NCBI RefSeq assembly: GCF_900103175.1
Contig: NZ_FNLF01000002.1
Location: forward strand, 1,674,001 to 1,738,000
From: Tsukamurella pulmonis
GTDB taxonomy: Bacteria; Actinomycetota; Actinomycetes; Mycobacteriales; Mycobacteriaceae
Direction of reading: 5' to 3'
Length of the DNA stretch: 64,000 nt
The position numbers were made by a program, and so were the translations under genes. A model generated the notes under the pieces. That model was not told the origin of the DNA. It saw only the letters and a program-made list of their open reading frames with translations, and ran no database searches. The stretch's first letter is position 1. The number at the start of each line of letters is the position of its first letter. Positions 52,637 through 61,569 of this stretch are shown in pieces.

Positions 52637-54133
52637 ATGACCACGATCACACGCGCTGTCCGGTCCGGCATCGGCAGTGGGCTGGGCGGCACCGTCGCGC
52701 GCACCCTGTCGATCCCCGAACCGGACTGGCACCTGCGCGATTCCTCGCGGCCCGGCGTCGCCGGCGGAACGGCCGAGGAGGCCGGGCCCGTCGACGAGGA
52801 GGGCGCCGCCGACCTGTGCGCGCCGCCCGCGCTGCCGATGGGGCCGCTGCGCGCCTCGCTGACCTACACCCTGCGGGAGGGCGACGTGATGTTCCGCGCC
52901 GTCGACTGCCACGGCGACGTCTTCCGCTCCGAGTTCGCCGGCGGTCCCGGTCGGATCGTCATGCTCGCGAACCCGGCGCACATCGCCTCGCTGATGTCGC
53001 GGCCCGACGGTGCGCCGTCGGCCACCCGGTTCTCCCCGCTGCGGCCGATCGTCGGCCCGGATTCGGTGCTCACCTCGGTCGGCCCGCGGCACAAGCAGCA
53101 GCGGGGTCTCCTGCTCCCGCAGTTCCACGGCCGCGCCGTGACCGAGTACCAGCAGCGGATCGACGCGGCCACCGCGCGCCGCATCGACGAGTGGACGCCG
53201 GGTGCGCCCGTGGCGCTCGCGGACATCGGCCAGCAGATCACGCTCGACGTGATCATGTCCGCCGTCTTCGGCATCGATGACGAGTCCGGTGCCACCCCTG
53301 CGGAGAGCGCGGTCCGCTCGTCGATGATCCGGCTGTTGCACCTGTCGACGCACCCGCTCGCCACCGCGGTGCAGCTGATCAACGCGCGCAGCCCGGAGCC
53401 GCGCGGCGTGCTGAAGATGGTGCTCCGGCCGCTGGACTCGGCGATCTACTCCGTCATCGCCGAACGCCGGCGCGAGGGCGCCGACGGGCCGGACGGAGGC
53501 GGCCGCACCGACATCCTCACGGTGCTCATGGCGGCGCGCGGCGATGACGGGGAGCCTCTGCGCGACAGCGAGATCCGGGACGAGCTGCTCACGCTGGTGC
53601 TGGCCGGGCACGAGACCACCTCGAACTCCGTGGCCTGGACCTTCGAGCGGCTCACCCGCAACCCGGAGGTGTACCGGCGGGCGGTGCTCGCCGCCCGCGA
53701 GGACGACGAGGCCTACCTCGAGGCGCTGATCAACGAGTCGATGCGCAGCCGCCCCGTGGTGCCGGTCGTGGCCAGGGAGCTGCTCTCGGACTGGCAGTTC
53801 GGCCCGTACGTCGTGGACCGCGGGGTGGTGGCGTTGATCTCGATCCTGCTGCTGCACCACCGCGAGGACCTCTACCCGCGCCCGTACGCGTTCGACCCCG
53901 AGCGGTTCCTCGGCGTCAAGCCCTCACCGCAGAAGCTGATGCCCTTCGGTGGCGGCAACCGGCGCTGCCTCGGCGCGGGCCTGGCGATGGCCGAGCTGCG
54001 CGTGGTGGTCACGCAGATCCTCAGGCGGGTCGACCTCGCGCTGACCGATGCACCCGCGGAAGTGCCCAAGCACCGCAACGTCACGATGATCCCCGGCCAC
54101 GGCGGCCTGGTGACCGCGCTGGCCCGGGACTGA
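52637..54133 (+). CDS. Cytochrome P450
   Basis: 498-residue haem monooxygenase. The oxygen-binding I-helix motif LAGHETTSNS, the ExxR of the K-helix in NESMRSRPVVP, and the haem loop PFGGGNRRCLG with Cys near 444 are all present. It is longer than typical soluble bacterial P450s (about 400). The extra 80 N-terminal residues contain PALPMGPLRASLTYTL, seen in mycobacterial CYP135/CYP138-like enzymes. No ferredoxin or reductase gene is adjacent, so redox partners come from elsewhere. The ATG follows AGGAGG. The substrate is unknown. Confidence 0.93.
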   Translation: MTTITRAVRSGIGSGLGGTVARTLSIPEPDWHLRDSSRPGVAGGTAEEAGPVDEEGAADLCAPPALPMGPLRASLTYTLREGDVMFRAVDCHGDVFRSEFAGGPGRIVMLANPAHIASLMSRPDGAPSATRFSPLRPIVGPDSVLTSVGPRHKQQRGLLLPQFHGRAVTEYQQRIDAATARRIDEWTPGAPVALADIGQQITLDVIMSAVFGIDDESGATPAESAVRSSMIRLLHLSTHPLATAVQLINARSPEPRGVLKMVLRPLDSAIYSVIAERRREGADGPDGGGRTDILTVLMAARGDDGEPLRDSEIRDELLTLVLAGHETTSNSVAWTFERLTRNPEVYRRAVLAAREDDEAYLEALINESMRSRPVVPVVARELLSDWQFGPYVVDRGVVALISILLLHHREDLYPRPYAFDPERFLGVKPSPQKLMPFGGGNRRCLGAGLAMAELRVVVTQILRRVDLALTDAPAEVPKHRNVTMIPGHGGLVTALARD

Positions 54134-54175
54134 TCCGGTCCGGGCCGGCACGGGCGTCCGCGGCTGATGCCGTCC

Positions 54176-55876
54176 TCAGGCGCGCGTGCCGCGCTCGTCG
54201 CCGAGCCGGATCGGCGCGATGTCGTCGAAGACGTCGCCCGGGCCGGGGTTGCTCGCCCGCGTCGCGCCGCCGAGGTGGTGCACCACGCCCCAGACGGCGT
54301 TGAGCGCGGTCTGCACCGCGCCCTCGGCCCATCCCGCGGTCCACGAGATGTCGTCGCCCGCCAGGAAGAATCCGCGGTGCCGCGGATCGAGGCGCTCCTG
54401 CATGAAGTGCGTGTAGAGCCGCTCCTGGTAGCGGTAGTGCCCGGGCAGGTTCGCCTTGAACGCGCCCATGAAGTAGCGCTCGGTCTCCCAGGAGACGGTC
54501 TTGGGCGTGGCGATGATGTGGCTGCGGATGTCCACGCCCGGGTAGACCTCGCCGAGGGACTTGAGCATCAGGTCCAGGCGCGCGTTCACATCGAGCGGCA
54601 GCACCTTGAGCGAGTCGTCGGACCAGGTGTAGGACAGGCAGATCACGCCGGGGCGGTCCGGCCCGTGATCGAGCAGGTAGGTGCCGCGGCTCATCCGGTC
54701 GGTCAGGGTCATCGACATGGTGTCGCGGCCCGTCGCCGGGTCGACGTCGCGCCAGAAGGGCCGGTCGACGAGCGCGAAGACCTTGGAGCTGCCCATGTAG
54801 TGGGTGCGCTCGACGGCGGTCCAGTGGTCGATCGGCAGCAGGTCGTCGTCGCAGTCGATGGTGTTGAGCAGCATCCACGCCTGGCCGGTGAAGATCGCCG
54901 CCGGGTAGGTGCGCGTCTCACCGCCGGCGTCGACGAGCGTGTACCGCGGCGCACCGCCCGGGCCCGCCGTGCGCCGGATCGCGGTGACCGCGGGCCGGTG
55001 CGTGCCGCCGTTGAGATCCCGCACCGAGCGCGCACCGTCGAACGGGCTCTCCCACAGGTGCTTCGGCAGGCGGTCCGCGCCGCCGATGATGCCGCGATGG
55101 TGGTCGTCGGCCGCGGTGCAGGTGACGCGGAGGATCTCGAGCATCGAGTTGGGGTAATCGGTGTCCCAGCCGCCCGTGCCGAATCCGACCTGTCCGAACA
55201 GTTCCCGGTGCCGGAACGAGCGGAAGTGCTTCGAGGCGGTGAGGAAGCCGTAGAAGGTCTGATCGTCGAGCTCCTCCACCAACCGCGACCACACCGCCCG
55301 GATCCGATGCACGTCGCGGGCGCGGATCGCGTCCTGCAGTTCCGTCGCGTCGGCGTAATCGGCGAGCGTCTCGTCCCAGGCGCGGGCGACCTCGGCGAAC
55401 TCGGGCGGCAGGTCGGCGGCGGTGCGGGCGTAGTGGCTGCGGCCCTTGAGATCGATGACGGTGCTGGGGGTCGCCTCGGCGAGCGGGTTGGGGAAGTCCT
55501 CGGTCCGCAGGCCGGCGAGATCGAGGTAGTGTTGCAGGGTCGTCGACGAGGGCGGGAAGCGCATGGCGCCCATCTCCGCGACGAGGTCGTCGTCGTAGCC
55601 CTCGAAGCGCTCGCTGCGCATGCGGCCGCCGATCCGGTCGGCCTCGTACACCACGGGGCGCAGGCCGATCCGGGCCAGCTCGTAGGCGGCGGTCAGGCCG
55701 GCGAGGCCGGCACCGATCACCGCGACCTCGGTGCCGAGGGCCTCCTCGGGGACCGTGCCCAGCCCGTCGGGGTGGGTCACCCAGTCGTCGTAGGCGAACG
55801 GGAAGTCGGGCCCGAACATCGTCAGGGGCGCGTCCGAGGCGGACGGGCCGTGGGCGGGCATGGCGGGTTGGGTCAT
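54176..55876 (-). CDS. FAD amino acid 2-monooxygenase (DavB-like; arginine or lysine type)
   Basis: 566-residue flavin amine-oxidase-fold enzyme. The N-terminal TMFGPDFPFAYDDWVTHP closely recalls lysine 2-monooxygenase DavB of Pseudomonas. VAVIGAGLAGLTAAYEL binds FAD, MGAMRFPPSSTTLQHYLD and GFGTGGWDTDYPNSMLEI are family blocks, and GDDISWTAGWAEGAVQTALNAVW is the C-terminal flavin site. Such enzymes oxidatively decarboxylate an amino acid to the amide one carbon shorter. With a ureohydrolase in the same operon, arginine (to 4-guanidinobutanamide) is the likelier substrate; lysine or tryptophan cannot be excluded. ATG 55876 lies 23 bases after the hydrolase gene. Last gene of the operon. Confidence 0.88.
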   Translation of the reverse strand: MTQPAMPAHGPSASDAPLTMFGPDFPFAYDDWVTHPDGLGTVPEEALGTEVAVIGAGLAGLTAAYELARIGLRPVVYEADRIGGRMRSERFEGYDDDLVAEMGAMRFPPSSTTLQHYLDLAGLRTEDFPNPLAEATPSTVIDLKGRSHYARTAADLPPEFAEVARAWDETLADYADATELQDAIRARDVHRIRAVWSRLVEELDDQTFYGFLTASKHFRSFRHRELFGQVGFGTGGWDTDYPNSMLEILRVTCTAADDHHRGIIGGADRLPKHLWESPFDGARSVRDLNGGTHRPAVTAIRRTAGPGGAPRYTLVDAGGETRTYPAAIFTGQAWMLLNTIDCDDDLLPIDHWTAVERTHYMGSSKVFALVDRPFWRDVDPATGRDTMSMTLTDRMSRGTYLLDHGPDRPGVICLSYTWSDDSLKVLPLDVNARLDLMLKSLGEVYPGVDIRSHIIATPKTVSWETERYFMGAFKANLPGHYRYQERLYTHFMQERLDPRHRGFFLAGDDISWTAGWAEGAVQTALNAVWGVVHHLGGATRASNPGPGDVFDDIAPIRLGDERGTRA

Positions 55877-55899
55877 GCGGGCTCCTCGGGTGGCGGGGC

Positions 55900-56691
55900 T
55901 CAGTACAGGTCGGTGCGACGGTCGCGCAGGTAGGTGTTGGCGATGCGGGCCTCCCGCAGCGCCTCGGGGTCGGCGGTGAAGGTGAGTAGCTCCTCTGCGC
56001 GTCCGGCGCGCGCCACGACCTCGCCGTCGGGCGAGGCCGCGGTGCTCAGGCCGCAGTACTCGAGCGAGGTCTCGCGGCCGCAGTGGTTGGTGTAGGCGAT
56101 GTAGAGCTGGCTCTCGAAGGCGCGCACCGGCACGACCTGCTCCGCGATGCGGCCGAACGGCTCCATCAGTCCCGTGGGGATCAGCAGCAGGTCGGTGCCC
56201 GCCTCGGCGTGGGCCCGCACCGCCTCCGGGAACTCCACGTCGTAGCAGATGAGCAGGCCGCACCGCAGGCCGCCGAGGTCGAACTGCGCGGGCAGGGCGT
56301 CGCCCGCGGCGAAGGCGGCCCGGTCGAGATCGCCGAACAGGTGGGTCTTGCGGTAGTGCGCGAGTTCCGCACCGTCGGGGGAGAGCACGGTGACGGCGTT
56401 GAACACCTGCTCACCGTCGCGTTCGGGGTAGCCCGCGACGATCGCGATTTCGTGCCGGCGCGCGATCGCGGCGATCGCCTCGTGGTACTCGCCGCCGCGC
56501 GGGCGAGCCAGTTCCCGTGCGGCAGCGCCGATGTCGTACCCGGTGACCGACAACTCCGGCGTGACCAGCACCTGGGCGCCCCCGGCCGCGGCACGGGCGG
56601 CGGCGTCGTCGATGGCTGCCAGGTTCCGCGCGACGTCCGGTTCCGGGCCGAGTCCTTCGGGGCCCTGGTACATCCCGACGGTGACGGTCAT
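55900..56691 (-). CDS. Carbon-nitrogen hydrolase (nitrilase superfamily), predicted guanidinobutyramidase
   Basis: 263-residue amidase. The Glu-Lys-Cys triad is complete: VTPELSVTGYD (Glu), YRKTHLFGDLD (Lys) and LLICYDVEFPEAVR (Cys). DavA, the 5-aminovaleramidase that follows DavB in lysine breakdown, belongs to the same superfamily, so this gene and the adjacent monooxygenase form a DavBA-like pair. With the ureohydrolase nearby, the expected reaction is hydrolysis of 4-guanidinobutanamide to 4-guanidinobutyrate and ammonium. The ATG overlaps the permease stop (ATGA). Cytoplasmic. The substrate is inferred from context. Confidence 0.86.
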   Translation of the reverse strand: MTVTVGMYQGPEGLGPEPDVARNLAAIDDAAARAAAGGAQVLVTPELSVTGYDIGAAARELARPRGGEYHEAIAAIARRHEIAIVAGYPERDGEQVFNAVTVLSPDGAELAHYRKTHLFGDLDRAAFAAGDALPAQFDLGGLRCGLLICYDVEFPEAVRAHAEAGTDLLLIPTGLMEPFGRIAEQVVPVRAFESQLYIAYTNHCGRETSLEYCGLSTAASPDGEVVARAGRAEELLTFTADPEALREARIANTYLRDRRTDLY

Positions 56692-58154
56692 CGCACGTCC
56701 TCCAGGTCGGGGGCACCCCGCAGCCGGGAGTGCCGGTACCCGTAGAACGCGTAGACCAGGACGCCCGCGAGGGTCCACCACCCGAACGCCTGCCACGTGA
56801 CGACGGCGAGTTCGCGGACGAGGATGCCGCAGAAGACGATCCCGAGGATCGGCACGACGGGGATGTACAGCGGTCCCTGCGCGCGCGGGATCGTGATGGT
56901 GATCGGCGCCCGGAAGCCGCGCTCCAGATCGGGGCGCGTGTTGCGCAGGATGATGACCGCGAGGTTGACCAGGGCGAAGGCGAACAGCGCGCCGATCGAC
57001 GTCGCCTCGGCGAGCTGGCCGAGCGGCACCAGGCCGGCGACGACGGCCACGACGACGCCCACCACCGCGATGTTGATGTACGGCACGTGCGAGCGCGCAC
57101 CGACCTTGGAGAAGGCCTTGGGCACCAGGCCGTCCCGGCTCATCGTGTAGAGAATGCGGGTCTGCCCGTAGAGCACCGCCAGCACGACGCTGGCGATGGA
57201 GATCGCGGCGCCGGCGGACAGCACGATCGACGGCCACGTGCTCGAGGTGATCGCCGTGAGGATCGCGGCGAGCGGGGCCTGCTCCGGGATGTCCTGCCAC
57301 GGCAGGGCGCCCACGGCGGCGAGCGCCACCAGGCAGTAGATCACGGTGGTGATGAGCAGCGAGAGCATGATGGCCCGCGGCAGGTCGCGCTTCGGGTTCT
57401 TCGCCTCGTCGCCCGCAGTCGAGGCGGCGTCGAAGCCGATGTAGGAGAAGAAGACCTGGCCCGCGGCGGCGGTGATCCCGGCGATGCCGAGCGGCGCGAA
57501 CGGGGTGAGGTTTCCCGCGCGGAACGCGGTGAAGGCGACGATGCAGAACAGCACCAGGATGATCACCTTGATCGCGACCATCGCCGTGTTCACCGCGGCG
57601 CTCTCCGTGGTGCCGCGCAGCAGCAGGGCGGTGGCCAGCAGCACGATCACGATGGCGGGCAGGTTCACCACGCCGCCGTCCACGCCGGGCGGATTGGCCA
57701 GCGCCGCGGGGAGTTGCACGCCGAACGCCTGGTCCAGCAGTTCGTTGATGTACTGCCCCCAGCCGACCGCGACCGCCGCCACCGAGACCCCGTACTCGAG
57801 CATGAGGCACCATCCGCACAGCCAGGCGAAGAGCTCGCCCGTGGAGGCGTAGGTGTAGGAGTACGCGCTGCCGGACGCGGGGATGGCGCTGGCGAGTTCG
57901 GCGTAGGAGAGCGCCGAGAACAGCGCCGTGATCGCCGCCAGCACGAAGGCGAGGATGATCGCGGGCCCCGCCTTGGGGGTGGCGGTGCCGAGGATGACGA
58001 AGATGCCGGTGCCCAGCGTGGCGCCGATGCTCACCGCGGTCAGGTGGATGACACCCATCGAGCGCTGCAGCGCGGGGCCCTTCGTGACGCCCGGATCGGG
58101 CAGGGCGCGCTCGGTGGGCTGGCGCGCCATCAGCCCTGCGGCGACGCCGTTCAT
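56688..58154 (-). CDS. APC-superfamily amino acid permease, cationic amino acid transporter (CAT) type
   Basis: 488 residues with about 12-14 hydrophobic helices. [18 protein letters not shown] is the first helix with the substrate-contacting glycines, and [22 protein letters not shown] and [25 protein letters not shown] are hallmarks of the CAT (SLC7A1-like) branch, which usually carries arginine and lysine. Encoded between the ureohydrolase and the amidase with ATGA overlaps at both ends, it is likely the uptake system for the operon's amino acid. The transporter subtype independently favours a basic amino acid substrate. Confidence 0.9.
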   Translation of the reverse strand: MNGVAAGLMARQPTERALPDPGVTKGPALQRSMGVIHLTAVSIGATLGTGIFVILGTATPKAGPAIILAFVLAAITALFSALSYAELASAIPASGSAYSYTYASTGELFAWLCGWCLMLEYGVSVAAVAVGWGQYINELLDQAFGVQLPAALANPPGVDGGVVNLPAIVIVLLATALLLRGTTESAAVNTAMVAIKVIILVLFCIVAFTAFRAGNLTPFAPLGIAGITAAAGQVFFSYIGFDAASTAGDEAKNPKRDLPRAIMLSLLITTVIYCLVALAAVGALPWQDIPEQAPLAAILTAITSSTWPSIVLSAGAAISIASVVLAVLYGQTRILYTMSRDGLVPKAFSKVGARSHVPYINIAVVGVVVAVVAGLVPLGQLAEATSIGALFAFALVNLAVIILRNTRPDLERGFRAPITITIPRAQGPLYIPVVPILGIVFCGILVRELAVVTWQAFGWWTLAGVLVYAFYGYRHSRLRGAPDLEDVR

Positions 58155-59137
58155 GCGGCCGCCTCGTTCACCGCGAGCACCGAGAGCAGCTCGTAGGCCA
58201 CGTGGGCCGCTGCGATGCCGGTCAGCTCGGCGTGGTCGTAGGGCGGCGCGACCTCGACGACGTCGGCGCCCACCACGTCCGTGCCGACCAGGGCGCGGAT
58301 CGTGTTGAGCAGCTCGCGGCTGGTCATGCCGCCGGCCTCGGGGGTGCCGGTGCCCGGCGCGTGGGCCGGGTCGAGCACGTCGATGTCGACGGAGACGTAG
58401 ACGGGGCCGCCGGCACCGTCGGGCCCGGCGAGGCGTCGGCGCATGCGCTCGATCACGCTCGCGAGCCCGTCGTTCTCGTAGTCGTCGGAGCGGATCACCT
58501 GGAAGCCGAGCACGCCGTCGGCGGTGAGGTCCTGCTCGCCGTAGAGCGGGCCGCGGATGCCGATGTGCATCGAGCGCTCGAGGTCGATCAGGCCCTCCTC
58601 GCTGGCCCGCCGGAACGGGGTGCCGTGCGTGTACGGCGCGCCGAAGTAGGTGTCCCAGGTGTCGAGGTGGGCGTCGAAGTGCAGTACCGCGACGGGGCCG
58701 CGCTCCTTGGCGACGGCGCGCAGGATCGGCAGGGCCAGGGTGTGATCGCCGCCGAGGGTGAGCACCTTGGAGCCGGCGCCGCGCAGCCGTGCGATCTCGG
58801 TCTCGACGGTGCCGAGCGCCTCGACGATGTCGAACGGGTTGACCGCGAGATCGCCCGCGTCGGCGACCTGGTGCACCGCGAACGGGGAGATGTCGAGCGC
58901 GGGGTTGTAGGGCCGCAGCAGCTTCGACGACGCCCGGATGTGGCCGGGGCCGAAGCGCGCGCCGGGGCGGTAGCTGACGCCGGAGTCGAACGGGATGCCG
59001 AGCACCGCGACCGCGGCGGATTCGACCTCGTCGAGGCGGGGCAGGCGGGCGAAGGTGGCGGGGCCGCAGTAGCGCGGGACGAGGCTGGCGTCGACGGGGC
59101 CCTGCGGTCCGGGCTGGGGCTGGATGTCTTCAGGCAC
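58151..59137 (-). CDS. Ureohydrolase of the agmatinase family, predicted guanidinobutyrase
   Basis: 328-residue manganese enzyme that cleaves urea from a guanidino compound. The metal ligands are all present: [21 protein letters not shown] and [22 protein letters not shown]. The N-terminal [18 protein letters not shown] is typical of agmatinase/guanidinobutyrase rather than arginase. In this operon 4-guanidinobutyrate is the expected substrate, giving GABA and urea. The start is GTG 59137 with GAGAGGA eight bases upstream. First gene of the operon, divergent from the regulator; its stop overlaps the permease ATG. Confidence 0.9.
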   Translation of the reverse strand: MPEDIQPQPGPQGPVDASLVPRYCGPATFARLPRLDEVESAAVAVLGIPFDSGVSYRPGARFGPGHIRASSKLLRPYNPALDISPFAVHQVADAGDLAVNPFDIVEALGTVETEIARLRGAGSKVLTLGGDHTLALPILRAVAKERGPVAVLHFDAHLDTWDTYFGAPYTHGTPFRRASEEGLIDLERSMHIGIRGPLYGEQDLTADGVLGFQVIRSDDYENDGLASVIERMRRRLAGPDGAGGPVYVSVDIDVLDPAHAPGTGTPEAGGMTSRELLNTIRALVGTDVVGADVVEVAPPYDHAELTGIAAAHVAYELLSVLAVNEAAA

Positions 59138-59207
59138 GGATGGATCCTCTCGCAGGGGCTGCTTTTGTGGGCCGGATCACATAGTGTGGGACGGCGACCC
59201 GCTTGTC

Positions 59208-59217
59208 AACTCGAGTT
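59208..59217. promoter_or_regulatory. Palindrome AACTCGAGTT in divergent promoter region
   Basis: A perfect ten-base palindrome lies in the 99-base gap between the ureohydrolase and the XRE-cupin regulator gene, 19 bases before the regulator's start. It is a candidate binding site for that regulator, acting on both promoters. Confidence 0.4.
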
Positions 59218-59236
59218 TCATGGAGGGAAACAGCTG

Positions 59237-59851
59237 TTGGATACGACCGTCCGGCGCACGGACCTCGCCCCGACCGTGCCCGATCAGGTGGGCGCGGCGC
59301 TCAAGGCGGCGCGCCGCTCCCGTCGCCTGACCCTCGCCGAGGTCGCGGAGCACGTCGGCGTCACCAAGGGCTACCTCTCGAAGGTCGAGCGGGGGCTGGC
59401 GGCACCGTCGATGGCGGTGCTCATCCGCTCGTGCGAGGTCCTGGACGTCCCCGTCGGATCGCTGTTCGACGGGGGCGCGGCGGGGTCGGTGGTGCGCGCC
59501 GAGGCCTACCCGCCGGTCCGGTTCGGCGGCCAGGGGCTCGCGGAGTTCCTGCTCACGCCGTCGGGGGAGCAGCGGGTGCAGGTGCTGCTCAGCGACATCG
59601 ACCCCGGCGGGGGCAGCGGTGACGAGGCCTACGCGCTGCCGGCAGAGGTGTCCTTCGTGCTGGTGCAGAGCGGCGTGCTGCGGCTGCGCTTCCCGCCCGA
59701 ATCCGCCGTCGAGCTGGCGGTGGGCGACGCGATGACCTTCGATCCCACGCGGCCGCACACCTTCGCCGCCGGACCCGACGGCGCGCGGGTGCTGTGGGTC
59801 ATGGCGCCGGCCCTCCCGGCGCGTGCGCCCGGCTCGCACGCGCGGCCGTGA
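59237..59851 (+). CDS. XRE-family regulator with cupin sensor domain
   Basis: 204 residues. A helix-turn-helix of XRE type (LTLAEVAEHVGVTKGYLSKVERG, about 25-60) is followed by a cupin_2 domain (about 110-190, with LPAEVSFVLVQSGVLRLRF and DAMTFDPTRPHTFAAG). Regulators of this design, such as PuuR, commonly control polyamine and amino acid catabolism. Divergent from the monooxygenase pathway operon, it most likely represses that operon until the substrate or an intermediate binds the cupin. The start is TTG 59237 with GGAGGG nine bases before it; the nearby ATG is out of frame. Confidence 0.88.
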   Translation: MDTTVRRTDLAPTVPDQVGAALKAARRSRRLTLAEVAEHVGVTKGYLSKVERGLAAPSMAVLIRSCEVLDVPVGSLFDGGAAGSVVRAEAYPPVRFGGQGLAEFLLTPSGEQRVQVLLSDIDPGGGSGDEAYALPAEVSFVLVQSGVLRLRFPPESAVELAVGDAMTFDPTRPHTFAAGPDGARVLWVMAPALPARAPGSHARP

Positions 59852-59916
59852 GTCCTCGTCTGAGGGGCATGTCCGGCGTCGCGGGGAGCGGGCCGGGGGG
59901 TCCGCAGGTCCGGCCG

Positions 59917-60717
59917 TCAGGCGCCGGTGAACCGCGGCGGGCGCTTGTCGAGCATGGCGGCGACGGCCTCGTGGTGATCCGCCGTGGAGTGTGCGATGGT
60001 CTGCATCGCCGCCGAGAGCTCCAGCAGCGCGTCGAGGCTCTGGTGCTGACCCTCGCGCAGCAGCTTCTTGGTCATGCGCAGGGCCTGCGGCGGGTTCGCG
60101 GCGACGCGGTCCGCGAGGGCGCGTGCCGCGGAGAGCAGCTCGTCGGGTTCGACGACGCTCGACACCATGCCCCACGCCAGCGCGGTCGCGGCGTCGACCG
60201 GCTCGCCGGTGAGCGCCATCTCCGTGGCCCGCGCCATGCCGACGATGCGCGGCAGCAGCCACGCGCCGCCGTCGCCGGGGATGAGCCCCACCTTGACGAA
60301 GCTCTCGGCGAAGGCCGCCTTCGTGGAGGCCACGCGCAGGTCGCACATCATCGCCAGATCGCAGCCCGCGCCGATAGCGGGGCCGTTCACCGCGGCGACG
60401 GTGGGGACCTCGCAGTGGTACAGCGCCCGCGGGATGCGCTGGATGCCGTGTCGGTAGCCCTGGCGCTGCTGCGCCGCGGTGCCGCCGAACATGCCCTCCT
60501 TGTCGCGCATGTGCTTGACGTTGCCGCCCGAGCTGAACGCGGAACCGGCGCCCGTCAGGATCGCGACGCGCACCGCGTCGTCCCGATTGACCTCGTCGAC
60601 GGCGCTCTCGATGGCCTCGATCATCGCCTCGTCCGAGACGGGGTTGCGCGCCGCGGGGTCGTTCAGGGTCCAGGTGACGACGGGGCCGTCGCGCTCGATC
60701 AGCAGTGGTTCGGTCAT
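59917..60717 (-). CDS. Enoyl-CoA hydratase/isomerase family protein
   Basis: 266 residues with crotonase motifs: LNDPAARNPVSDEAM, AFSSGGNVKHMRD and VAAVNGPAIGAGCDLAMMCDLRVAS (oxyanion hole). FVKVGLIPGDGGAWLLPRIVG covers the catalytic loop, where the usual Glu position reads Asp (PGDGG). The C-terminal helix ends PPRFTGA. It probably acts on an acyl-CoA in degradation of fatty acids or amino acids. It is adjacent to but convergent with the XRE-cupin gene and in the same direction as the AraC gene, 11 bases downstream of it, so co-transcription with the AraC gene is likely. Confidence 0.88.
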   Translation of the reverse strand: MTEPLLIERDGPVVTWTLNDPAARNPVSDEAMIEAIESAVDEVNRDDAVRVAILTGAGSAFSSGGNVKHMRDKEGMFGGTAAQQRQGYRHGIQRIPRALYHCEVPTVAAVNGPAIGAGCDLAMMCDLRVASTKAAFAESFVKVGLIPGDGGAWLLPRIVGMARATEMALTGEPVDAATALAWGMVSSVVEPDELLSAARALADRVAANPPQALRMTKKLLREGQHQSLDALLELSAAMQTIAHSTADHHEAVAAMLDKRPPRFTGA

Positions 60718-60727
60718 GGGGGAGACC

Positions 60728-61489
60728 CTATGCCTTCGGGATTCGCGACGGGGGCGTGCCGAATTCGGCGGTGAACGCCGCGGTGAACGCCGCCGGTGTC
60801 GCGTAGCCGAGGCGGCCCGCGGTTTCGGTCACCGTCGCGGTGCGCAGCAGCGGCAGCGCGGCGAGCAGCCGGGCGCGCCGCCGCCACACGGCCGGGCTCG
60901 TCCCGGTGGCCGCGCGGAACCGGGCGGTGAAGGCGCGTTCGCTACGCCCGCATCGCGCCGCCCACGCGGCGTTGTCGACGGCCACGTCCGGCGCGGCCAG
61001 GTACGCCCGGCAGAGTTCGTGCAGCTCGGGATCGGCGGGGAGGGGCACGTGCAGCGGTAGCGGTGCGAGGGAGGCGATCTCGTGCAGCAGGAGGGCTGCG
61101 ACCGCACCGTCGCGCCCGGCCTCGTCGTAGTCGGGCGCGAAGTCGACGGCGGCGAGCAGGAGCTCGCGCAGCAGCGCCGTCACCTCCACGACGGTGCAGC
61201 GCGCGGGCCACCACGGCACCGCGGCGGGCTCGATGTAGAGGCTGCGCGTGCTGACCCCGCGGTACCGCACGCCGTGCGGTACTCCGGGCGGGATGAGCAC
61301 GGCGCGGTCGGTCGGCACGGTCCACGCACCGTCGGCCGTATCGACCTCCATCACGCCCGTCGCGGCGTAGAGGAACTGCGCGCGACGATGGCGGTGGCGG
61401 CCCTGCTCGTGACCGTCGGGATAGTCGGTGCCGACGGGGAGCACCGCGTGCGGCAGATCCTCGAGTTCGCCGACGGGCACGTTGCGCAT
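60728..61489 (-). CDS. AraC-family transcriptional regulator with cupin N-terminus
   Basis: 253 residues. The N-terminal cupin (GRHRHRRAQFLYAATGVMEV, VLIPPGVPHGVRY) is the usual ligand sensor. The C-terminal 90 residues carry two helix-turn-helix units (AWAARCGRSERAFTARFRAATG and VTETAGRLGYATPAAFTAAFTAEFG). It is divergent from a TauE/SafE permease gene and probably controls it, and the crotonase gene follows in the same direction. A TAGCCT hexamer six bases before the ATG suggests a leaderless transcript. Confidence 0.91.
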   Translation of the reverse strand: MRNVPVGELEDLPHAVLPVGTDYPDGHEQGRHRHRRAQFLYAATGVMEVDTADGAWTVPTDRAVLIPPGVPHGVRYRGVSTRSLYIEPAAVPWWPARCTVVEVTALLRELLLAAVDFAPDYDEAGRDGAVAALLLHEIASLAPLPLHVPLPADPELHELCRAYLAAPDVAVDNAAWAARCGRSERAFTARFRAATGTSPAVWRRRARLLAALPLLRTATVTETAGRLGYATPAAFTAAFTAEFGTPPSRIPKA

Positions 61490-61495
61490 GCCCCA

Positions 61496-61501
61496 AGGCT
61501 A
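61496..61501 (-). promoter_or_regulatory. -10 element for leaderless AraC-regulator transcript
   Basis: The minus strand reads TAGCCT, six bases before the ATG at 61489, with no ribosome-binding sequence between. Confidence 0.4.
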
Positions 61502-61569
61502 CCGACAATCACAAGTTTTCCACTGACCTTCGATTGCCGGGAGGATGCCATTGCGGTGGACTCGGAGTG

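Noticed and set aside
54176-56691. Indole-3-acetamide route (tryptophan 2-monooxygenase plus amidase)
   Set aside because: The hydrolase is nitrilase-type like DavA rather than an IaaH-type amidase-signature enzyme, and the operon adds a ureohydrolase and a basic amino acid permease, which favour arginine. It is kept only as an alternative.
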